Origin: CAZNRY01 sp964575675
GTDB taxonomy: Bacteria; Eisenbacteria; RBG-16-71-46; CAIMUX01; VGJL01
NCBI GenBank assembly: GCA_964575675.1
Contig: CAZNRY010000130.1
Span: forward strand, 1-11,926
Direction: 5' to 3'
DNA: 11,926 nt
Each line of letters starts with the position of its first letter. Positions within the stretch are counted from its first letter, which is position 1. The notes beneath the pieces are model-generated. The model worked only from the letters and a program-made list of their open reading frames with translations, was not told where the DNA came from and did not search any database. Position numbers and translations under genes: made by a program. Below are positions 5,702 to 11,926 of this stretch, in pieces.

Positions 5702-7354
5702 GTGACCGATTCCGTCCGCACCGTCGAGCGCTGCATTCGAATCAACCGCCCCCGCGCCGATGTTTTCCGCTTCCTCCTCGATCCTGCGGCCCTGTCTCGC
5801 TGGATGTATGCGACGGTCCTCTGGAAGCCGACGAAGGGCGCGAGTTACCGGATCGAGTGGTCTGACACGAGCCTTCCCGCCGTTGCGCAGGGCGAGATCC
5901 TCGAGATCGAGGAAAACAAGAAGCTCGTCCTCTCGTGGTTCATGGAGAAGGACGGCTGCGAGACGGTCGCGAGCTTCGATCTCGACGACGAGGATCCGGG
6001 GGTCACGTACGTCAAGTTCCGGCACACCGGATTCCCCGGCGATCCCTCCTGGCAAGTCCGCTGCGATCTGATCGCGCTCGAGTGGGACAAGGTCCTCGAG
6101 AACTTGCGTTTTCACGTGGAAGAGCATCGGGAGGGCGTACAACCCCTCTACCTGCGCCTGCAGGCGAAGCTCCCCGCGAGCCGCGAGCGCGCGCACCTCC
6201 ACTGGGTCGGTCCGCTCGCGATCCGCGCTTGGCTCGCCGAGCGGGCCTTCGTCGATCCGGCGGTGGGGGGAGAGATCGACCTCGTTCTGCGCGGCGGCAA
6301 GCGCGTGAAGGGCGAGATCCGGACCGTCCTGCCGGGCAAGCACATGCGGATGCTATGGGACGAGGAGGGAACGCGCAGTCTGCTCGGGATTTCCTTCTGG
6401 CCCGACGCGGACGGATCGGTCATGACCCTGACGCAGCGGTCCTACGGAATCGGCGAGGACGAGCGCGACAAGGTCCGCGCCCTCTGGGAGGAGCGATTCG
6501 CGCGGCTTCGCGAGGTCCTGGGCCGCGAGCCCGGGTCCTTCCCGGCGGCCGGCACGCAGTCGGTCGTGGTCGAGCGCACGCTGAACGTCCCTCGGGAACG
6601 TGCGTGGAAGGCCTGCACCGATCCGGTGTCGCTGGTCGGTTGGTTCTGCGATCGGGCCGAGTTCACTCTGCAGGCCAAGCATCCGTACCACTTCCTCTGG
6701 ACGAGCTACGGCGAACAGTCCGGGAAGGTCGTCGAGGTCGAGGCCGGTGAGCGGATCCGGCTCGCATGGGATCTGCCGTTGCTCAAAACCACGACTGAAC
6801 TCGAGTTCTCATTTCATCCCTTTGCGGCCGATCGGGGGAAGAGTCGCGTCCTCCTCACGCACTCGGGATGGGGCGAGGGGAAGGATTGGGACGAGGAGCG
6901 CGCCGCACACAAGCAGGGATGGCAGATGTTTCTCGGGATGCTCGAGTTCTACCTGCGGGATGGGGGGAAGGGGCCGCGGAGGAGCTTCATCCTGGGCCGC
7001 CGTCTTTCGATTCCAGTGGCGGATCTGTGGACGGGCTTCTCGACCGCCGAGGGGCTTGCCTCCTGGCTCGGCGAGGATTGTGCGGTCGATCCGCGCGAGG
7101 ACGGGATGTTCCGTGCGCGAACGAAGGATGGAATCCTCTTCGAAGGCCGCATCACGATGGCCAGTCCATCCGCAGGGATCGCGATCCAGATGAGCGCCCC
7201 CGATGCGGCCTACCTCGAGTTCGGATGGTCGGTGGATGGCGGAGGTTCGCGGGTCCTCTTGACCGGGCTCACCTACGGCGCGCCCGAGTCCTGGCCCCTG
7301 CGGCAGCGGATCGCCTGGAGTGAGCGGCTGGCGAAGATTCCCCCCGCCAAGTAA
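5702..7354 (+). CDS. Protein with four tandem SRPBCC (AHSA1-like) domains
   Basis: This encodes 550 aa from GTG 5702, chosen because AGGAG lies 6 nt upstream and the first domain begins at once (TDSVRTVERCIRIN). The frame is open further upstream without an SD. Four consecutive copies of the AHSA1-type START/SRPBCC fold can be traced by their opening strand-plus-helix. Domain 1 (about 5-145) has RADVFRFLLDPAALSRWM. Domain 2 (148-276) has RERAHLHWVGPLAIRAWLAE. Domain 3 (286-420) has RERAWKACTDPVSLVGWFCD. Domain 4 (428-548) has VADLWTGFSTAEGLASWLGE. Domains 1 and 3 keep the typical core (GEILEIEENKKLVLSW; GKVVEVEAGERIRLAWD), a late strand (VKFRHTGF; VLLTHSGW) and a long C-terminal helix. Domains 2 and 4 are more diverged. 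The fold forms a hydrophobic cavity that binds lipids or small ligands, or in Aha1 contacts Hsp90. No signal peptide or membrane helix is seen, so it is likely cytoplasmic. The ligand is unknown. It lies 73 bp after the BamE-like gene and may be cotranscribed with it. Confidence 0.88.
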   Translation: MTDSVRTVERCIRINRPRADVFRFLLDPAALSRWMYATVLWKPTKGASYRIEWSDTSLPAVAQGEILEIEENKKLVLSWFMEKDGCETVASFDLDDEDPGVTYVKFRHTGFPGDPSWQVRCDLIALEWDKVLENLRFHVEEHREGVQPLYLRLQAKLPASRERAHLHWVGPLAIRAWLAERAFVDPAVGGEIDLVLRGGKRVKGEIRTVLPGKHMRMLWDEEGTRSLLGISFWPDADGSVMTLTQRSYGIGEDERDKVRALWEERFARLREVLGREPGSFPAAGTQSVVVERTLNVPRERAWKACTDPVSLVGWFCDRAEFTLQAKHPYHFLWTSYGEQSGKVVEVEAGERIRLAWDLPLLKTTTELEFSFHPFAADRGKSRVLLTHSGWGEGKDWDEERAAHKQGWQMFLGMLEFYLRDGGKGPRRSFILGRRLSIPVADLWTGFSTAEGLASWLGEDCAVDPREDGMFRARTKDGILFEGRITMASPSAGIAIQMSAPDAAYLEFGWSVDGGGSRVLLTGLTYGAPESWPLRQRIAWSERLAKIPPAK

Positions 7355-7419
7355 GCGGAATTCTGCAGATTGCCCGGCCCCGCCGCGGCGTGCACGGCAT
7401 ACCCAGGCGACGCGCTCGC

Positions 7420-7449
7420 TTGCTGTCCCATAACACACACGATGACAAT
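7420..7449 (+). promoter_or_regulatory. Weak candidate promoter upstream of the Cys-rich lipoprotein
   Basis: TTGCTG (7420-7425) and GACAAT (7444-7449), 18 nt apart, each match 4 of 6 sigma-70 consensus bases, in a locally AT-richer part of the 170-bp gap before the lipoprotein gene. Support is from base matching only. Confidence 0.22.
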
Positions 7450-7524
7450 GAGTTACCGCAACTGTTGGCGGGCACGAAAGTGGCTCCACCGCACTTGCCC
7501 CTTTCGGGGAGGAGGGAACCTTCC

Positions 7525-8415
7525 ATGAGTCTGAATCGCCCGCTCGGTTTCGTTGGATCACTCGCGCTGCTCGCCGCGGCGTTCCTGTCACTTTCGGGAT
7601 GCTCGGATGACCGTGGAGCCGCCACATCGCCGAACGTTTCCGACCCCGCCGCCATGAAGATCTCGCGACAAGCGCATCTCTGGCTCAGCTTCGAGAACGT
7701 GGAGAGCGTCTACGTCGAAGCGGATTCGAATGCGTGGCTCACCGACAGCTGGGTCACTGGATCAAGCGCCTTCGATCTTGTCGTTCAGAACAATGCGAAG
7801 TTCGCGACCCAGGCGGTTGTCCTGCTCGTCACGGTGCCGAGCAAGATCCTCGCGATCCCCGGCTGGTCGGTCACGATCGACGGGACCACGCTCGACGCCG
7901 CCGCTTTCACCGAGACCGATCCCTTGCTGTACGGGTTCGACGGCGGAAGCCACGGCGTCTTCCCGCCATCGGGAAACGGCATCTTCTGTCCCTTCCCGCT
8001 CGCGGACGTGCTCGAAAAGAAGAGCTCGATTTCCGTCCCGATGACCGTCTCCTCGGGAGGCGTCCCCGGCTTCCTGCTCCACTTCGATGTGGGGTCGTCC
8101 GCGCTCTACAATCCCGCGTCTCATGACGCGACGGTCTCTTCGCCCGATTCACCCCCTCCTCCGATTGGAGCATGCTGTCTGTTGGACTGGAGTTGCGTCG
8201 AGCTGACCCGGGCCGACTGCGAGCTGCAGGGAGGGACGTACCACGGCGATGCGAGTCTGTGCACGCCCGACCTCTGCATGCCTCCGCCCGTTCCGGGCGC
8301 CTGCTGTCTGGTGAGCGGGAGCTGCGTCGAGTTGCTCCAGGTCGATTGCGAGCTGCAGAACGGCATCTTCCTCGGTGCGGGGACGATCTGCGGCCCCGGC
8401 GCGTGCGGGGAGTAG
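7525..8415 (+). CDS. Lipoprotein with two C-terminal six-cysteine repeats
   Basis: This encodes 296 aa. ATG 7525 has GGAGGAGGG about 8-10 nt upstream. The signal peptide ends in the lipobox LSGC (Cys26), so the protein is lipid-anchored, probably at the outer membrane given the absence of Asp right after the Cys (S-D-D follows). Residues 45-205 look like an all-beta domain: alternating hydrophobic strands such as AFDLVVQNNAKFATQAVVLL, VPSKILAIPGWSVTIDG and FPLADVLEKKSSISVPMTV, closing with LLHFDVG. I do not recognise this domain. After a proline-rich linker (SPPPPIG) come two 38-aa repeats, 214-251 and 257-294, each with six Cys at identical spacing (C217, 218, 224, 232, 246, 251 and C260, 261, 267, 275, 289, 294). 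They share GACCL, SCVEL and DCELQ. These probably form three disulphides per repeat outside the cytoplasm. Similar GACCL repeats are known to me from surface proteins of large-genome environmental bacteria; their function is not established. Confidence 0.85.
   Translation: MSLNRPLGFVGSLALLAAAFLSLSGCSDDRGAATSPNVSDPAAMKISRQAHLWLSFENVESVYVEADSNAWLTDSWVTGSSAFDLVVQNNAKFATQAVVLLVTVPSKILAIPGWSVTIDGTTLDAAAFTETDPLLYGFDGGSHGVFPPSGNGIFCPFPLADVLEKKSSISVPMTVSSGGVPGFLLHFDVGSSALYNPASHDATVSSPDSPPPPIGACCLLDWSCVELTRADCELQGGTYHGDASLCTPDLCMPPPVPGACCLVSGSCVELLQVDCELQNGIFLGAGTICGPGACGE
8164..8406 (+). repeat. Two-copy direct repeat coding for Cys-rich modules
   Basis: Copy 1 spans 8164-8277 and copy 2 spans 8293-8406, with a period of exactly 129 bp (43 codons). 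The two are alike at DNA level in blocks, for example GCGTCGAG and TGCGAGCTGCAG in both, which points to an in-frame duplication within the gene. Confidence 0.7.
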
Positions 8416-8438
8416 GCTAAAGCGAATTTCGCCTGACC

Positions 8439-8623
8439 TAACCCGCATTTCTCACCACCGTTCGTCGCGAAACGGCGTCAGATGGCCGGAGATGCAAGTC
8501 GCGCGATGCGAGGCCGACGTAGGCATACTCGCCGCAGTATGTCGAGGAGGCCGAGCAAGGGCGACGCCGCAGATGCGGCCAGATGCGCCGTTGCAGCAGA
8601 AGGCTGGTGAGAAATACGGGTTA
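8439..8623. repeat. 185-bp imperfect palindrome with 19-bp terminal inverted repeats (MITE-like or structured RNA)
   Basis: The left end TAACCCGCATTTCTCACCA (8439-8457) and the right end TGGTGAGAAATACGGGTTA (8605-8623) are inverted copies with 18 of 19 positions matching. Complementarity continues inward in islands that all share the same centre near 8532: AACGGCG (8471-8477) with CGCCGTT (8586-8592); TGGCC (8483-8487) with GGCCA (8577-8581); GTCGC (8498-8502) with GCGAC (8561-8565); GGCC (8512-8515) with GGCC (8549-8552). It ends in an apex hairpin CATACT (8524-8529) / AGTATG (8536-8541) with loop CGCCGC. Both ends are bordered by TA, which would fit a TA target duplication, though TA is also part of the palindrome. 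There is no transposase gene inside. It fills most of the gap between two convergent genes. Confidence 0.72.
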
Positions 8624-8639
8624 AGGGGTGGGAAGGGAT

Positions 8640-8672
8640 CCGGCCCTCCGTGCCGCGCGCATGGAGGGCCGG
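8640..8672. terminator. Bidirectional terminator-like hairpin
   Basis: CCGGCCCTCC (8640-8649) and GGAGGGCCGG (8663-8672) form a perfect 10-bp stem around a 13-nt loop, with two further G-C pairs possible outside a small bulge. It lies between the plus-strand lipoprotein gene and the minus-strand TPR gene, 42 bp past the stop of the latter. On the plus side TCCTTGGTCGTT follows; on the minus side a pyrimidine-rich stretch follows. Neither is a clean U-tract. Confidence 0.55.
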
Positions 8673-8714
8673 TCCTTGGTCGTTCGGGGGAGCGCTCTGC
8701 TTGCGCCCCGGCGG

Positions 8715-10244
8715 CTACGGCGATGTCGAGAAGCGGAAGGGGATCGTGACCTCGGAAGCGACCGCGCGTCCATTGCGCGATGCGGGCTTGAACCTCCACT
8801 TCCTCGCGGCGTCGAGCGCAGCCCATTCGAGCGCCGGGTTCTCGGCCTCGCCGATTACCTTCGCCTCGCTGACCGCGCCTTGCGCGTCGATCTTCACGCG
8901 CACATGGACGGTCCCCTCGATCCCGGCCGCGGCCTCGGGGTAGCTCGCCATCGCTCGGTAAATCGGCGTGGGAGGCGTGTCGTATTCCTCAGCCGGGGTC
9001 TCCCTCCGCGGCCCGAGCGGGCCGTCGGGAATCTTCCAGTCGGGAAGAAGCCGGCGGACGAGGGCGCCGGTTGCGAAGGCTCCGGCCGGTTCGTTGGGCG
9101 ATAGGGGGCGGGAGATCAGCTTCCGTAGGATCGCCGCGCCGGCCGAATCGCGTTTCGCGAGGGCCGGCAGGTCGGTCGCGATCTTCGTCTGCCACGCGCG
9201 AGCGAAGGGCCGCACGGCTGCCGAGTCCCTCACGGCGGCGGCTGCGAGCATGGCCAACGCATCGTCCGTCTCGTTCTTGAGGAATAGAACGTGCGCAAGC
9301 GCGGCCAGCGTGCGGGGGTCGGGGCTCATGATGCGCGCCTCGTCGAGAAGGGAGGCGGCCCGGGCCGGTCGCTCCTCGAGCAGGCTCAGGAGGGCGAGAT
9401 CGCGCCGCAGCCTGCCGGCCGCCGCGCCGACCTGCGCCGCGTTGGCCCCGTTCTCGAGAATGGCGAGCGCATCGTCCAGCTTCCCCTGCCTGCCGTACAG
9501 GGCGGCCAGCTCGGTCGCCGTCGTCGCATGCGCGGGGTCGATGGCGAGGCTCTTCTTCCAGTAGGACTCCGCTTCCGCGTCGTTGCCGCGGCGCGACGCC
9601 AGGGATCCCAGGCTGTCGTAGATCTCGGGATCGTCCGGCGAGAGGGCGACGGCGTTCTTGTAGTTCGCCTCGGCATCATCGAAGCGCGAGAGGGTGGCGA
9701 GTACCATGCCGACGTTCGACCAACCGTCCGCGCTCTGCGGGGCGAGGCGGGTCATCTCTCGGAATGCTTTCAGCGCCTCCTCGTAGGCGCCCGGACCCTC
9801 CGTGGCGGCCCGTCCGAGCCAGACGCGGCCGATCCCGTAGTATGGATCGATCCGTGTGGGCGCGATCCGCTTCGCCCGTTCATACCAGCGCAGCGCTAGC
9901 TTCCAGCTTGATCGCTCCGTGTAGGTATCGCCGAGCGCGACGACCCCGAGAACGAAATCGGGCTGAATGCGGAGCGACTCCTCTATCAACAGGACGGCCA
10001 GGCTGTCCGATCCGCCGTCGAGAGCCTGGAGGCACTGGCAGAACGCGACGATGTAGGACGGCGTCTCGTTGTATGGAAGCTGGGCGCAGAGCTCCATGCG
10101 CGCCGGCAGCGACTCGGCCTCGGAGAGCTCCGTGAAGAAGCGGTTCGTGTCGATGGCGGAAGCGGGGAGGGCGGCGGCGAGGAGGACCGCGAGGGACGCA
10201 AGGACGACGATCGTGCCCGAGAGGGCGGCTTTTCTTGTGTTCAC
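8715..10244 (-). CDS. Exported TPR-repeat protein with C-terminal TonB domain
   Basis: This encodes 509 aa from GTG (10242-10244), chosen because the protein then begins with a clear signal peptide: NTRK, a hydrophobic stretch 9-27 and the cleavage site PASA (27-30) before IDTNRFF. The frame is open further upstream but codes for low-complexity Arg/Ala/Ser sequence with no leader, and no strong SD is seen at either start. Residues about 80-340 carry at least five TPR-like helix pairs, the clearest being DGWSNVGMVLATLSRFDDAEANYKNAVALSPDD (173-205), EIYDSLGSLASRRGNDAEAESYWKKSLAIDPAH (207-239) and the following unit ending ALAILENG. Residues about 433-507 are a classic TonB C-terminal domain: SYPEAAAGIEGTVHVRVKID, then GAVSEAKVIGEAENPALEWAALDAARKWRFKPA and a final strand VTIPFRF. 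A TonB domain normally contacts outer-membrane transporters; here there is no proline-rich spanner and apparently a cleaved signal, so it may be a periplasmic adaptor. No ExbB/ExbD or receptor gene is nearby. Confidence 0.88.
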   Translation of the reverse strand: MNTRKAALSGTIVVLASLAVLLAAALPASAIDTNRFFTELSEAESLPARMELCAQLPYNETPSYIVAFCQCLQALDGGSDSLAVLLIEESLRIQPDFVLGVVALGDTYTERSSWKLALRWYERAKRIAPTRIDPYYGIGRVWLGRAATEGPGAYEEALKAFREMTRLAPQSADGWSNVGMVLATLSRFDDAEANYKNAVALSPDDPEIYDSLGSLASRRGNDAEAESYWKKSLAIDPAHATTATELAALYGRQGKLDDALAILENGANAAQVGAAAGRLRRDLALLSLLEERPARAASLLDEARIMSPDPRTLAALAHVLFLKNETDDALAMLAAAAVRDSAAVRPFARAWQTKIATDLPALAKRDSAGAAILRKLISRPLSPNEPAGAFATGALVRRLLPDWKIPDGPLGPRRETPAEEYDTPPTPIYRAMASYPEAAAGIEGTVHVRVKIDAQGAVSEAKVIGEAENPALEWAALDAARKWRFKPASRNGRAVASEVTIPFRFSTSP

Positions 10245-10335
10245 GACGCGATTCTGACCCCGAACGACCGGCCGCGTCCACGACGGTTTTCGGAGTCGCG
10301 GGAGCGTCGTGCGCTCGCCCTGTGCATCCCGCTCG

Positions 10336-10363
10336 GGCCGGCTAAACGAACAGGCCGCCGGCC
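10336..10363. other. 7-bp GC inverted repeat in the gap after the HNH gene
   Basis: GGCCGGC (10336-10342) and GCCGGCC (10357-10363) can pair around a 14-nt loop. On the minus strand it lies about 75 bp after the stop of the HNH gene and 90 bp before the TPR gene start. It could end the HNH transcript, but there is no U-tract. The rest of 10245-10437 shows no gene and no clear promoter. Confidence 0.3.
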
Positions 10364-10437
10364 TCGCGGGAGCGCCTGCTTGCGCATGCATGGCCGCCGT
10401 ACCCCGTGGACATGCCTGCTCGCGGATCGAGTTTGGG

Positions 10438-11904
10438 TCACCGGCCGAATGACTTCGAGATGATCCGGTTTCCCTTGAGGCGCATGAGCGGTGGGCCATC
10501 GGGCTGACAACCGATCTCCCAGTAGAGGTCGTGCGGGGCGCGTCCCCACACCCGGATCACGCCCTCGTGCAACATCCGATGGTGGCCATGACACATGGGC
10601 ACCTTGTTCCAGTCCTCGTCCGATCCACCCGCGGAGAGGAACTCGATGTGGTGCACCTCGAGACCCCGCCTCGAGCTGCAGCCCGGGACCATACAGCGAT
10701 AGCCGTCGCGCGAGAGGATCTTCGCTTCCGTGGGGATCCGCTTTGGGTCCTGCCTCTCCCATTCCTGCATCGCTTCGGCGATCAGCATCGAGACGGCTAC
10801 CCAAGGGGGGCAGCCGACCCCATTGCGCTCTCGAATTCTTCCCAAAGCACGCCTCCAATCTTGCGCGATGAGGTCCGGAGCCCAGAAACGGACCTCCATC
10901 GTCGCGTTGGCATGGGTGGACGTTCGCCGGTCGTCGTCTGGGTGCTCATCCCCCTGGGGCGGCTCGTCCCAGATCGTGAGGATGAGCAGATCGATCAACC
11001 GCTCGAGGCGGTTCATCGAGCCCGGATCCGTTGCGGGGTCGCCCGTGGCGGGCCGGGTGAGGCCGGCGGTTTCGAGGAGTCCCTGGACGCGCGGGCGGGT
11101 CCAACCCCAGCGGGAGAGGGAGAGCATCAGGGCCTCCTCCATCTCCTCGGCCGATCGGCTGAGGGAGAGCCGGGCCCCGACCTGCCGGGCCCACTCGATC
11201 AAGCGGACCTCGCGGGCGAGCTGCAGGTGGGTCACGGCGGAGGCCCGGTCGATGGCCTCGGTCACCCGTCCCGAGCCCGCGATGCGCCTGAGCAGGAAGG
11301 CCTTCCCCAGGGGCAGCTCTCCCCGGCCATAGGCATCGCGGAGGCCCGCTTCGGTGGCGAAGAGGCGTCCCTCGGCGACGAGGGAGCGGGTGGCTCGTTC
11401 GGAGAGTCCGAGGTGGTCCAGAGCGAAGTTGGCCCAGGAGGAGTATCCCAGGGATGCCATGGCGCCGGTGTCGCGCAGGTCGCGGAGGAGTTCGGCGCGG
11501 TAGATGCGAAGCGGAGCATCGAGCTGCTCAAGGGCGATGACACGATCGATCTGGGACTGGAGGTCTGGGAGGGAGAGGGTGGCCGAGACGGGTGCGGACG
11601 GAGAGATCGGGTCCTCGATCGCGAGGCCGGACAGCGGAGACGTGTCGAGTGTGGGTGCGGTCGGTCCCGCCATGCTCTGGATCGTCGTGGTCCGTTCGTG
11701 CCGAGTGGGAACTGCTGAAGTGGGCACATCCATCCCAACGAGGCCTTCGATCTCTGCAACCTCGCGCTCGACGCGCTCGGCCATGCGTAGGGCGCTCATC
11801 AGTAGTGCGGGGTTGGATCTGGGAACGAGGATGACCTCGACCGCGGGTTTGGGGTCGGGTGATGGGCGGTGAGGCGCTACATGGACAGCGATCGGGCCGG
11901 GCAC
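10438..11904 (-). CDS. HNH endonuclease-domain protein
   Basis: This encodes 488 aa from GTG (11902-11904), with AGAGGA about 8 nt upstream. The frame stays open to the window edge, so the real start may lie outside and the gene may be 5' partial. The N-terminal 110 residues are Pro/Ser/Thr-rich and look disordered. About 115-285 is alpha-helical with LGYSSWANFALDHLGLSERATRSL (152-175) and GELPLGKAFLLRRIA (195-209), the helical region that precedes the nuclease in a widespread group of bacterial HNH proteins. The nuclease is C-terminal (about 395-448): a Cys pair CMVPGC (404-409), the HNH-type HHIEF (418-422), Asn433 in DWNKVPMCHGHH (431-442) and His446. Cys404, Cys409, Cys438 and a nearby His would hold zinc, and His419, Asn433 and His442 fit the HNH triad. 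All key residues are present, so it may be active. Target and biological role are unknown; no modification gene or transposase is adjacent. Confidence 0.85.
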   Translation of the reverse strand: MPGPIAVHVAPHRPSPDPKPAVEVILVPRSNPALLMSALRMAERVEREVAEIEGLVGMDVPTSAVPTRHERTTTIQSMAGPTAPTLDTSPLSGLAIEDPISPSAPVSATLSLPDLQSQIDRVIALEQLDAPLRIYRAELLRDLRDTGAMASLGYSSWANFALDHLGLSERATRSLVAEGRLFATEAGLRDAYGRGELPLGKAFLLRRIAGSGRVTEAIDRASAVTHLQLAREVRLIEWARQVGARLSLSRSAEEMEEALMLSLSRWGWTRPRVQGLLETAGLTRPATGDPATDPGSMNRLERLIDLLILTIWDEPPQGDEHPDDDRRTSTHANATMEVRFWAPDLIAQDWRRALGRIRERNGVGCPPWVAVSMLIAEAMQEWERQDPKRIPTEAKILSRDGYRCMVPGCSSRRGLEVHHIEFLSAGGSDEDWNKVPMCHGHHRMLHEGVIRVWGRAPHDLYWEIGCQPDGPPLMRLKGNRIISKSFGR

Positions 11905-11926
11905 TTCGACCGTCCTCTGCTCCAGC

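Noticed and set aside
8439..8623. CRISPR array
   Set aside because: Repeats here are inverted about one centre, not direct and regularly spaced, and no cas genes are present.
8375..8826. Overlapping open frames on both strands across the palindromic element
   Set aside because: Both run through the inverted repeat and the terminator stem, and lack SD and protein-like composition.
10245..10499. Upstream extension of the TPR/TonB gene to an ATG at 10499
   Set aside because: It would overlap the HNH gene end, adds low-complexity sequence and would bury the signal peptide.
10531..11718. Long plus-strand open frame of 395 codons opposite the HNH gene
   Set aside because: It is antisense to a protein with clear HNH motifs; its translation is low-complexity Gly/Arg/Asp/Glu-rich, as expected from a shadow frame in GC-rich DNA.
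1..11926. tRNA or rRNA genes
   Set aside because: I saw no cloverleaf-like set of stems with a T-loop motif and no rRNA-like conserved stretch on either strand; a covariance-model scan was not possible.
10438..11926. Restriction-modification or other defence island
   Set aside because: Only a lone HNH protein is present; no methylase, helicase, toxin partner or integrase is in the window.

Overview
This is a GC-rich window from a Gram-negative bacterium. The envelope features supporting that are a BamE/SmpA-like lipoprotein, a second lipoprotein, a lipid-A-type membrane domain protein, and a periplasmic protein ending in a TonB C-terminal domain. The mix of a secreted beta-helix protein ending in WGMLKALYR, a lipoprotein with paired Cys-rich GACCL repeats, and several orphan multi-domain proteins recalls uncultured FCB-group lineages such as Candidatus Eisenbacteria. 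That placement is an inference from general style; there is no rRNA or other phylogenetic marker here except hisS.

Layout: (1) 2-235 (+) is the 3' end of an integral membrane protein. (2) 424-1533 (+) is a secreted parallel beta-helix protein. (3) A 223-bp convergent gap holds a 22-bp AT-rich near-palindrome. (4) On the minus strand, hisS (2757-4019), a family 2 glycosyltransferase (2017-2739) and an 87-aa LAB_N membrane protein (1757-2020) are packed as an operon, with a 17-nt gap and then a 4-nt overlap. (5) A seven-blade WD40 protein (4121-5077, minus) lies upstream of hisS and is divergent from (6) a BamE-like lipoprotein (5284-5628, +) and a 550-aa protein made of four tandem SRPBCC/AHSA1-like domains (5702-7354, +). 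The short gap between these two holds three tandem 13-mers and a GC-rich hairpin touching the ribosome binding site. (7) 7525-8415 (+) is a lipoprotein with two Cys-rich C-terminal repeats. (8) The convergent gap 8416-8714 contains a 185-bp imperfect palindrome with 19-bp terminal inverted repeats, then a strong terminator-like stem. (9) On the minus strand are an exported TPR/TonB-C fusion (8715-10244) and an HNH endonuclease-domain protein (10438-11904) whose start may lie outside the window.

Functionally, the hisS cluster joins tRNA charging to a polyprenyl-phosphate-sugar or lipid-A type glycosylation pair. Most of the other genes look like single-gene or two-gene units for envelope or surface proteins. 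I see no complete defence, biosynthetic or conjugative system. The most unusual items are the 185-bp palindromic element, the four-domain SRPBCC protein with its structured leader, and the TPR-TonB_C fusion.
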